Source: CAZUZS01 sp964624795 (GTDB taxonomy: Bacteria > Calditrichota > Calditrichia > RBG-13-44-9). Taken from it: DNA of 64,000 nucleotides. The notes under the pieces are model-generated. The model was not told where the DNA came from. It saw only the letters and a program-made list of their open reading frames with translations, and ran no database searches. Of this stretch, positions 45,673-52,207 are shown in pieces. Position 1 is the first letter of the stretch. Each line of letters starts with the position of its first letter. The DNA is taken from positions 10,377 to 74,376 of the forward strand of contig CAZUZS010000015.1 of the NCBI GenBank assembly GCA_964624795.1. The letters run 5' to 3'. The position numbers and the translations under genes were made by a program.

Positions 45673-47151
45673 CTATTCCTCTTTCCGGGTTTCGATTGGC
45701 GTCGCCTGGTTCAAATGGTAAAACAGTTGTCTTACCTGGCGAAAGTCACCGGGATTAAGCGGGATTGTCTCGATTTCCGGAGGAATTTCCAGATCGCGCC
45801 GTATCTGCATGGCCACCTGTTCCGGGTTTCCCTGAATCCTGGTTAAGGCAATAACCAGAGGAACCCGGTAATTGGAGATAAACTGCTGGATCAGGTATTT
45901 GGTATAATCATTTTTATCGGTTTGCGAACAGTCAACCAGGTAAAAACAGGCTAACATATTGGACGACAGTTTGCGCATCATCGGCTGGAAGTAGGAATCG
46001 ATGGAGATTCCGAACACATTTAGCCGCAGATCGGAGGCCAATTGAATTCGCATAAAATCGACAGACTGTGCGGTCTTGATATCTTTGCTATTCTTGCCGG
46101 CCAATGTTTTGATGAGCTGCGATTTTCCGGAGGTCGGGTAGCCGAGAACAATCAGACGGCCCTCTTTCATACCCGGTTTAAAAAGCTTTTCCCGGATGAA
46201 TTCAACATCTTCTTCCGCAAAGGCCTTGAGGCTCGATCCGTTCACTTCGGTATTGATAATGCCGGCCCGGTAGAGTCTGTCCAGCGTGCGTGTGGTTTTC
46301 AGGAATCCGTACGGCGAAGCTGAAAGTATTCTCCGGAATTCTTTTTCGTTCTGCACAAGCTCTGAAATCCTTCGATCGGCGTCCGGGAGGGCATCCTGGG
46401 AATCGGAATTATTTTTCTTGAAAACAGGGTTGGCCATTCCGAACTGCTGCAGGAAATCCATCAGGATTTTCGTCTCGAACGCAGCCTCTACCGCCAGCGC
46501 ATAGGAGGAGACATTGCTGGTCGAAACTTCCCGCCGCTTGGTAAACGATTGCATCCGGAAGGTGCCCTTCTGATGCTGCAAAATGTCAAGCGCTGCGTCG
46601 ATTCCCGCCTTGCCGGGGCACACCGCCTCCACAACTTCCCCCTGGAATGTCCTGATTTTTGCCTGCCAGTCATCGTCCAGGATTTTCAGAATAAAATTCT
46701 TTTTGTCATAAATACCGTTTAAGAGGATTTCACGAAGGTGAAACTCCTTCATGTTTCCACGTGTCACGTATTTTTCCACAAGCGGTTTCAATTCCCGCTG
46801 CCTGAAAATATGGATTCTTACCAAATGAACCAGGAAGGTGGCACCACCGGAGTTCCATTCGACCACCCTGGAAATCCCGGCCCGGTACAACCGGAATCTC
46901 AGGTCAGGGTCGAGTTCTTCTCCATAAACAATTGTGAATTGCGATTCCAGGAAATCCAGTTCATCCGCTGAATTCTTAATCCATTCGTACCCAATCAGAA
47001 CGGCGTCCGGCAGCTTTTTTTCGATGAGTTCGACTAATTGCGGCAGTTCGGACACCAATTCCACCTGGTAGCCGCGCGCCGCGGCAATATCACTTATTTC
47101 TTTCGCTCGCTCTATATTTGCTTCAAACAGGTAAACAATGGATGCAGCCAT
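45673..47151 (-). CDS. Pseudo-receiver, DUF4388 and GTPase-like three-domain protein
   Basis: 492 residues: a receiver-like domain without the phospho-Asp (1-118), DUF4388 (about 131-205, GNMKEFHLREILLNGIYDKK), a winged-helix-like stretch (about 268-310), and a P-loop domain from about 330. The Walker A is GYPTSGKS (337-344). The usual DxxG and NKxD motifs of GTPases are degenerate (FGISIDS, ALTRIQ), so nucleotide choice and hydrolysis are uncertain. It resembles MglA/Arf-like predicted GTPases (COG2229). First gene of a tight three-gene operon with its own promoter. Confidence 0.8.
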   Translation of the reverse strand: MAASIVYLFEANIERAKEISDIAAARGYQVELVSELPQLVELIEKKLPDAVLIGYEWIKNSADELDFLESQFTIVYGEELDPDLRFRLYRAGISRVVEWNSGGATFLVHLVRIHIFRQRELKPLVEKYVTRGNMKEFHLREILLNGIYDKKNFILKILDDDWQAKIRTFQGEVVEAVCPGKAGIDAALDILQHQKGTFRMQSFTKRREVSTSNVSSYALAVEAAFETKILMDFLQQFGMANPVFKKNNSDSQDALPDADRRISELVQNEKEFRRILSASPYGFLKTTRTLDRLYRAGIINTEVNGSSLKAFAEEDVEFIREKLFKPGMKEGRLIVLGYPTSGKSQLIKTLAGKNSKDIKTAQSVDFMRIQLASDLRLNVFGISIDSYFQPMMRKLSSNMLACFYLVDCSQTDKNDYTKYLIQQFISNYRVPLVIALTRIQGNPEQVAMQIRRDLEIPPEIETIPLNPGDFRQVRQLFYHLNQATPIETRKEE

Positions 47152-47183
47152 ATTACTTTCTTCTTTTTCGATAAACCTATAGA

Positions 47184-47212
47184 AATATATAGTTTATTAA
47201 TAGTCGAAGCAA
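47184..47212 (-). promoter_or_regulatory. Promoter of the DUF4388/GTPase operon
   Basis: On the minus strand TTGCTT (47207-47212) and TATATT (47184-47189) lie 17 bases apart, ending about 33 bases before the start codon. Confidence 0.5.
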
Positions 47213-47311
47213 CCCGTTTTCATCACCGAACAATTTTTTCTCTAATCCTTCGCTTCCGCGATTCCCGGTGGCCGCCGGAAAATCATGCACGATGCAATCC
47301 CAATTCTCATC

Positions 47312-47857
47312 TCAACTTTGCTTTATACCTGCCAAATACTGAAAGAGCATTTGGTAAATGACAATCCCAAAGGCGATGGTCACATTGAGCGACTGCTTGG
47401 AGCCGTACATCGGAATTTCGATGCTGGCGTCCGCCAGGCTCACAATTTCATCCTGAACGCCGAAAACTTCGTTCCCAACCACCAGGCATGACGGGAACCT
47501 GTAATCTACTTCGTGGAATGGCTTGCTCGCAGAAGTGTGCTCCAACACTACGATGTTTACGCCCTGCGATTTGAGATGCCGGACTTGTTCCACGCCGTCC
47601 TGTCGGTATTCCCACGGAACCGTCTCGACAGCGCCCAGCGCCGTCTTGTCGATCTCCCGCCGCGGTGGATACCCGGTGATTCCGGCAAGGTAGAGCCGGG
47701 ACAATCGCACCGCGTCCGAAGTGCGGAAAATGGAGCCGACATTGTACAAGCTGCGCACATTGTCCAGCAGTGCCGAAATAGGAAAACGCTCCGTGGTTTC
47801 CATTTCCTGCGGACTCATTCGCTGCGCGGTTATTTCTTCAAACGATAGCTTTCTCAT
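47312..47857 (-). CDS. TrmH/SpoU family RNA 2'-O-methyltransferase
   Basis: A 181-residue SPOUT methyltransferase with LLDNVRSLYNVGSIFRTSDA (motif 1), the motif 2 region LVVGNEVFGV and motif 3 IEIPMYGSKQSLNVTIAFGI. It lacks an N-terminal RNA-binding extension. The target nucleotide cannot be told; tRNA or rRNA ribose methylation is expected. Its ATG overlaps the rlmD stop (ATGA), so the two RNA methylases are coupled. Confidence 0.9.
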   Translation of the reverse strand: MRKLSFEEITAQRMSPQEMETTERFPISALLDNVRSLYNVGSIFRTSDAVRLSRLYLAGITGYPPRREIDKTALGAVETVPWEYRQDGVEQVRHLKSQGVNIVVLEHTSASKPFHEVDYRFPSCLVVGNEVFGVQDEIVSLADASIEIPMYGSKQSLNVTIAFGIVIYQMLFQYLAGIKQS

Positions 47858-49233
47858 ATTTTCTCAAGTTTCACAACCGATTCAATGTGGTAAGTGTGCG
47901 GGAACATGTCCACCGGCTGCACTTCCAGGACCTTATAAAATGGCAGCATCGGTTTCAGATCGCGCGCCATTGTGGCCGGATTGCAGGAAACATACACAAT
48001 TTTTTCCGGGCGGATGTCGACAATCGCTTTCACCACATCGGGATGCATTCCGGAACGCGGCGGATCACACACAATTACCTGCGGCAGCTCGCGGTTCTGC
48101 AAAATGTTTTGCCTAATATCGCCTGCCAGGAATTCGCAGTTACGGACTTTATTTCTCAGGCAATTTTGAAACGCATCGCGAACAGCGCTTTCCACCAGCT
48201 CGAAACCGACGACTTTTTGAGCCAGGTGCGAAAGGAAAAGGGCAATTGTACCGGTGCCGGAAAACAAGTCCCAGATTACCGCATGATTCTCGCCCACATA
48301 TTTTTGCACGATCGAATAAAGATTTTCCGCCTGCCGGGGATTGGTTTGAAAAAACGAATTCGCCGATATCTCGAACTCGAATTCTCCCAGTTTTTCCGTC
48401 AGGCTGTTATCCCCGGAAAGAAGGTATTCTTCTTCGCTGAATGCAATTTGCGCAAAACGACGATTCACGGCATTCACAACGCTCGCGACCTGCGGAAACT
48501 TCTCAACCAGTTGCTGCACGAATTCCCACAGTTGCTCCTGCGCCGGCAGGAAGGTGACCACGTTGACCATATAATTCCGCCGTGCGAACGATTTTCTTAA
48601 AACCAGGAAACGGAGCAATCCTTCGTGCGATTTCAGATCGAAAACCGGCAGACCGCTTCGTTCAAGAAATTGTTGAGAAAAATTCAGGATTTGATTCATG
48701 GTTTCATCCTGAAGCCAGCATTTTTCAATATGCATAACGCGGTCGAACGCGCCGGGGACATGAAAGCCGAGCGCAAATCCCTTTTCCAACTCCGGATTGC
48801 CCAGTTCTTCCGGGGTGAGCCAGCGGCTATGGGTAAAGGAAAATTCTGTTTTATTGCGGTATTCGAAAACAAGCGGCGAAGGAAGGGTGGGGTGAATCAT
48901 TTCCGGCATGACGCCGGCAATGTGTTCCAGGCTCTCCAGTACCTGTTCCCGCTTAAAAAGGAGTTGCTGCTGGTAATCGAGATTCTGCCATTTGCAGCCT
49001 CCGCAATTCCCGAAATGCGCACACGGAGCGATCTGGCGCAGCGGAGATGGCTTGATGAGCCGGATCAGGCGCGCTTCCGCATAATTACTTTTTATCTTGC
49101 GAATGCGAATTATAGCCTGATCGCCGGGAATGCCCTTTTCCACGAAGACCACACGATTTTCCAGCCGGGCCAGCCCCTTCCCTCCGAAAGCCAGCTTCTC
49201 TATCTCAACTTCAATTTCTTCCCGCTTCTTCAT
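47854..49233 (-). CDS. 23S rRNA uracil-C5 methyltransferase (RlmD/RumA family)
   Basis: A 459-residue COG2265 enzyme. It has an N-terminal TRAM domain (about 1-58), Fe-S cysteines CAHFGNCGGCKWQNL, a SAM-binding core (FSGTGTIALFL) and the catalytic cysteine in VSCNPATMARDL. Members methylate U747/U1939 of 23S rRNA or U54 of tRNA; which applies here is not resolved, though RlmD is the usual assignment. Confidence 0.93.
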   Translation of the reverse strand: MKKREEIEVEIEKLAFGGKGLARLENRVVFVEKGIPGDQAIIRIRKIKSNYAEARLIRLIKPSPLRQIAPCAHFGNCGGCKWQNLDYQQQLLFKREQVLESLEHIAGVMPEMIHPTLPSPLVFEYRNKTEFSFTHSRWLTPEELGNPELEKGFALGFHVPGAFDRVMHIEKCWLQDETMNQILNFSQQFLERSGLPVFDLKSHEGLLRFLVLRKSFARRNYMVNVVTFLPAQEQLWEFVQQLVEKFPQVASVVNAVNRRFAQIAFSEEEYLLSGDNSLTEKLGEFEFEISANSFFQTNPRQAENLYSIVQKYVGENHAVIWDLFSGTGTIALFLSHLAQKVVGFELVESAVRDAFQNCLRNKVRNCEFLAGDIRQNILQNRELPQVIVCDPPRSGMHPDVVKAIVDIRPEKIVYVSCNPATMARDLKPMLPFYKVLEVQPVDMFPHTYHIESVVKLEKI

Positions 49234-49365
49234 CTGTTTTTGGCGGCAAGTTAAAAATCGCTCCTACCGGATGCAATTCAAAAAAAAGTGTTGGCGGGAA
49301 TCCGGAAGCGGGCAAAGCTTTTATGTTGCATCGAGGGATATTATATGATAAACATTGCAATCTCT

Positions 49366-49406
49366 AAAAAATGGGAGAGCAAGCGTTTCCCGCTCTCCCA
49401 TTTTTT
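49366..49406 (-). terminator. Terminator of trpB2
   Basis: Perfect 10-bp stem ATGGGAGAGC (49371-49380) / GCTCTCCCAT (49392-49401), flanked by A-run and T-run, 10 bases past the trpB stop. On the minus strand it ends in TTTTTT. Confidence 0.88.
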
Positions 49407-49415
49407 GATCCCGAA

Positions 49416-50732
49416 TCAGACAGCTTCCTTCATCGTTTTATCCACCAGATTGCCGCCCAGGAAGGCTTCATAGGCAGACAGATCGAGCAATCCGTGACCA
49501 GACAGATTGAACACGATCGTTTTCTGCTTCCCCTCCTTCCTGGCAATTTCAGCCTGCTGAATCGCAGCCTGCACCGCGTGCGCCGACTCCGGCGCCGGAA
49601 CAATGCCTTCGGTTTGGGCAAACAGCACCGCACCATTAAAAATATCATGCTGTCCGATTGCCTGTGCCGAAATCAGGTTGTTAGCCAGGAGTGCGCTTAC
49701 CAGCGGGGCCGCGCCGTGGTAACGCAATCCGCCGGCATGAATAGTCGGGGGAATAAAGCCGTGTCCCAGTGAATACATTTTCAGAAGCGGCGTAAGCCCG
49801 GCGGTGTCGCCGAAGTCGTATTCCATTTTACCCTGCGTCAGTGTCGGGCAAGATTCCGGCTCAACCGCGATGACATCAATATCGCGCCCGTTTATTTTAT
49901 CACGCAAGAACGGGAAAGCCAAGCCTGAGAAATTGCTGCCGCCGCCGTGACAACCGATAATGACATCCGGGTAATCACCGGCCAGCTTGAACTGCTCCTG
50001 GGCCTCCTGGCCAATAATTGTCTGGTGCAGCAGCACGTGATTGAGCACGCTTCCCAGCGAATATTTGGAGTCCTCCCGCTGTACCGCCTCTTCAATCGCT
50101 TCCGAAATAGCAATTCCCAAGCTGCCGGGACAGTCGGGATCGTTCTGCAGGATTCTCCGTCCCGCTTCGGTGCGGTTGGAAGGCGACGGGTAAATTTCTG
50201 CACCGTAGAGATTCATCATGGTTTTGCGGTGCGGTTTCTGCTCGTAGCTAACACGCACCATATAAACGGTACAATCCATCTTAAAAAGCTGGCAGGCATA
50301 AGCCAGGGAACTTCCCCACTGCCCCGCCCCGGTCTCGGTGACCAGCTTTTTGGTGCCATCGACCTTGTTGTAGTAAGCCTGGGAAATTGCGGTATTTGGT
50401 TTGTGGCTGCCGGTTGGTGAAACTCCCTCGTATTTGTAATAGATTTTCGCCGGGGTTTTCAACGCCGCCTCCAGCCGTGTAGCGCGGATAAGCGGAGTTG
50501 GACGATAAATCGCATAAGCTTCGCGAACTGCATCCGGAATTGGAATCTCACGTTCGGAGCTCATCTCCTGTTCAATTAGCGACATGGGAAATATGGGCAG
50601 CATATCATCCGGGGAAATGGGCTGTTTTGTACCCGGGTGCAGGGGCGGATCCAGTTGAAAAGGTAAATCGGCCGCCAGATTGTAATAATGGGTGGGAATC
50701 TGGTTTTGGGTGAGTAAAAATTGTCGTTCCAT
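49416..50732 (-). CDS. trpB: Tryptophan synthase beta chain, TrpB2 type
   Basis: PLP enzyme joining indole and serine. The start at 50732 (AAGGAG 7 bases upstream) gives 438 residues. Family motifs: RPTPLIRATRLE, the PLP lysine in SPTGSHKPNTA, TETGAGQWGSS, and the phosphate loop IGCHGGGSNFSGL. The long N-terminus and the absence of trpA mark the stand-alone TrpB2 group (TIGR01415), which does not need TrpA. The upstream leader encodes a Trp-rich peptide and attenuator, which supports a true role in tryptophan supply. Confidence 0.96.
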   Translation of the reverse strand: MERQFLLTQNQIPTHYYNLAADLPFQLDPPLHPGTKQPISPDDMLPIFPMSLIEQEMSSEREIPIPDAVREAYAIYRPTPLIRATRLEAALKTPAKIYYKYEGVSPTGSHKPNTAISQAYYNKVDGTKKLVTETGAGQWGSSLAYACQLFKMDCTVYMVRVSYEQKPHRKTMMNLYGAEIYPSPSNRTEAGRRILQNDPDCPGSLGIAISEAIEEAVQREDSKYSLGSVLNHVLLHQTIIGQEAQEQFKLAGDYPDVIIGCHGGGSNFSGLAFPFLRDKINGRDIDVIAVEPESCPTLTQGKMEYDFGDTAGLTPLLKMYSLGHGFIPPTIHAGGLRYHGAAPLVSALLANNLISAQAIGQHDIFNGAVLFAQTEGIVPAPESAHAVQAAIQQAEIARKEGKQKTIVFNLSGHGLLDLSAYEAFLGGNLVDKTMKEAV

Positions 50733-50766
50733 GATATTCTCCTTATTTTTAGAACGGATTAGAAAC

Positions 50767-50796
50767 AAAAAACCCGCTTCCGGAATTGGCAGCGGG
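50767..50796 (-). terminator. Intrinsic terminator of the trp attenuator
   Basis: On the minus strand the stem is CCCGCT (50791-50796) with AGCGGG (50773-50778), extended by an inner CC/GG past a mismatch, followed by six T (50767-50772). It stands 35 bases before the trpB start, so it can block transcription of trpB. It is segment 3:4 of the attenuator. Confidence 0.85.
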
Positions 50797-50822
50797 CTTA
50801 TCTTAATTTATTTGAAATTAGA

Positions 50823-50909
50823 TTATTTGTCGAAAGCGTACCTTACCCACCGCCAAAAAAGATGGCGCCACCACCATGTAGAAGTTGTCCGGGTAAAGTT
50901 TAAAAACAT
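50823..50909 (-). CDS. trpL: Trp leader peptide
   Basis: A 28-codon frame, with GAGG 7 bases before the ATG, codes a peptide with five Trp: three in a row at positions 12-14 (STWWWRHLF) and two more at 19 and 21 (FWRWV). Trp is otherwise the rarest residue, so this is not chance. It ends in AFDK and TAA 91 bases before trpB. It overlaps segments 1 and 2 of the attenuator. Confidence 0.85.
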   Translation of the reverse strand: MFLNFTRTTSTWWWRHLFWRWVRYAFDK

Positions 50910-50933
50910 CCTGCGTCCTCAATAATTTTGACT

Positions 50934-50961
50934 AATATAGTGATAGAATGTTAAAATGCAA
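50934..50961 (-). promoter_or_regulatory. Predicted trp leader promoter
   Basis: On the minus strand TTGCAT (50956-50961) and TATATT (50934-50939) are 16 bases apart, putting the transcript start about 18 bases before the leader-peptide ATG. No palindromic TrpR-type operator was noticed. Confidence 0.5.
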
Positions 50962-51096
50962 ATCATTTTTCCAATTTTTGAATCCCGCGAAGGGCAGGTC
51001 AGATTAACGGTTCACAGAAGTAAAAAAGTCTTGATTTATTTTATGATGATGTTTATCTTTGCCGTGCTTTTTGGGCTTTAGAGGTCTATGTGTTTA

Positions 51097-51188
51097 GGAG
51101 AGGTGGCCGAGCTGGCTGAAGGCGCTCGCCTGCTAAGTGAGTGTAGTGGCTAAAACCGCTACCGAGGGTTCGAATCCCTCCCTCTCCG
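51097..51188 (+). tRNA. tRNA-Ser (GCT)
   Basis: 92-base class II tRNA: acceptor GGAGAGG/CCTCTCC, D-arm GGCCGAGCTGGCTGAAGGC, anticodon loop CTGCTAA between CTCGC/GTGAG (anticodon GCT, codons AGC/AGU), long variable arm, T-arm GAGGGTTCGAATCCCTC. CCA not encoded. Confidence 0.96.
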
Positions 51189-51272
51189 CTAAAAAGTGGG
51201 AAGTCAGAAGTCGGATGCGAAAACAAATATGTCATTTCGACTTCCAACTTCCTACTTTCAGCTTAAAAATCA

Positions 51273-51356
51273 GGAGGGCTAGTCCTAATTGGTAAGGCGG
51301 CGGTCTTGAAAACCGCTGCGCGTAAGCGCTTGGGGGTTCGAGTCCCTCGCCCTCCG
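51273..51356 (+). tRNA. tRNA-Ser (TGA)
   Basis: 84-base class II tRNA: acceptor GGAGGGC/GCCCTCC, anticodon loop CTTGAAA between GCGGT/ACCGC (anticodon TGA, codon UCA), variable arm TGCGCGTAAGCGCTT, T-arm with TTCGAGT. The D-arm (AGTCCTAATTGGTAAGGC) is poorly paired. It is not tRNA-Sec, whose anticodon is TCA. Its 3' half is repeated at 51456-51547. Confidence 0.9.
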
Positions 51357-51455
51357 CAAATCATTTCGTGGCAATCCTGCAGAATGTCATTTTTCTTTAG
51401 GAATATCTTTTAGGCAACTGGCGGTAATCTTGCTACGGAAGTGGTCACAATGTGA

Positions 51456-51547
51456 AAAACCGCTGCGCGTAAGCGCTTGGGGGTTTCCCATGAGGGATCA
51501 CTTCCTGTGACGAGTCCTTCCTGCCCCTTAGGGGCGCCCTCCGCAAA
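51456..51547 (+). pseudogene. Duplicated 3' half of tRNA-Ser(TGA), interrupted by a hairpin-rich insertion
   Basis: Positions 51456-51485 repeat 30 bases of the intact tRNA (51309-51338, anticodon stem to T-arm) without a mismatch. Positions 51535-51547 repeat its 3' end (51348-51360). Between them, 9 bases of the T-arm are replaced by 49 bases (51486-51534) holding three small hairpins: TCCC/GGGA, TCAC/GTGA and CCCC/GGGG. A 3' tRNA fragment next to an intact gene is the usual footprint of an integrative element's att site. The 100-base spacing is too short for a surviving element. Confidence 0.7.
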
Positions 51548-51641
51548 CACTATCTTGCAATTATACAAGGATTTAGAGACTTGCTTTAAGTCCTTGACTT
51601 GTGTACGGGAAAAGTGCCAAAACAGGCATTTTGAGGCGCGA

Positions 51642-51667
51642 TTTGGGCACAGTTTGGGCACAGTTTG
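51642..51667 (+). repeat. 11-bp tandem repeat
   Basis: TTTGGGCACAG occurs twice in tandem, followed by TTTG, about 95 bases past the tRNA fragment. It may be a leftover of the same integration event. Confidence 0.6.
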
Positions 51668-51730
51668 AGGAAGCGGCAGATTCGGGCTTCGGGCTAATGT
51701 ATCTGAATTTCGGATTTTTTATAATGCGCT

Positions 51731-51788
51731 CCCAACTTCTTACTTCTTACTTCCTACTTCTTACTTCCTACTACTTATTTCCTACTTC
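51731..51788 (+). repeat. Imperfect CTTACTTC-type simple repeat
   Basis: About seven imperfect 7-8-base units built from ACTTCTT/ACTTCCT (translating as LLTSYF-like on the plus strand). The spacer between the two tRNA-Ser genes (51191-51260) holds related words (GGAAGTCAGAAGTCGG and CGACTTCCAACTTCC) in inverted arrangement. Such pyrimidine-strand repeats lie between genes in many FCB genomes. No gene here. Confidence 0.55.
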
Positions 51789-51833
51789 GTCTCACCACCC
51801 CGGATTTCTCTCACTACCTTTTCCATTATTCCT

Positions 51834-51998
51834 TTACTGAGGATATATCATAAAGAACACCTTTAGTGCAATACCTGCGGCAATGTAAGCGAGGAGAATT
51901 CCCAGCGCCCTGATAAACACCTTACGTTTATGCTGGAACATTATAAATGAAGCAACAGCCATACTAACGGATAAGATCAAATACAGGTATGCTAACAC
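51834..51998 (-). CDS. Small two-helix membrane protein (54 aa)
   Basis: The start is GTG at 51998, set by a full-strength ribosome site (GGAGGTGATT, 7 bases before). An ATG seven codons upstream lies before that site and is rejected. Two hydrophobic segments (about 1-20 and 31-50) flank a basic turn HKRKVFIR. No family is recognised. It stands alone between the tRNA scar and the M3 peptidase gene. Confidence 0.55.
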   Translation of the reverse strand: MLAYLYLILSVSMAVASFIMFQHKRKVFIRALGILLAYIAAGIALKVFFMIYPQ

Positions 51999-52151
51999 GG
52001 AATCACCTCCATGTGACAATCTCTTTCAAATCTGATTTTCAAAATAATCAAACAGCTATTAATCCTTACCAGCAAAAATACAAACTAATTTAGCACCCTG
52101 CTAACACCGCTGTGTGATGCTAATCGTAATTTCTTAATATGAAATACAAAT

Positions 52152-52178
52152 AAAAAAGCCCCGACGAAATGTCAGGGC
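52152..52178 (-). terminator. Terminator of the M3 peptidase gene
   Basis: On the minus strand GCCCTGAC (52171-52178) pairs with GTCGGGGC (52158-52165) around loop ATTTC, with one mismatch, followed by a T-run (52152-52157). It lies 30 bases past the stop. Confidence 0.85.
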
Positions 52179-52207
52179 CTTGTAAAAGAGAAAAAATGTT
52201 TCTGAAT

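Larger units (their letters stand above)
50767..50909 (-). promoter_or_regulatory. Ribosome-mediated tryptophan attenuator
   Basis: Four segments read on the minus strand. Segment 1 CGCCA (50863-50867, leader codons 15-16) pairs with TGGCG of segment 2 (50851-50855). Segment 2 GGCGGTGGG (50846-50854) can instead pair over nine bases, two of them G-U, with segment 3 CCCGCTGCC (50788-50796). Segment 3 can otherwise form the terminator with segment 4 (50773-50778). A ribosome stalled on Trp codons 12-14 would cover segment 1, free segment 2 and prevent termination. This is the classical trp/his leader logic, inferred entirely from sequence. Confidence 0.85.

Noticed and set aside
51273..51356. 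tRNA-Sec (selC) for the selAB genes
   Set aside because: Anticodon is TGA, not TCA, and the acceptor stem is 7 bp.
51410..51661. 83-codon minus-strand ORF across the tRNA fragment
   Set aside because: Most of it is the complement of tRNA sequence and insert; an integrase remnant could not be shown.
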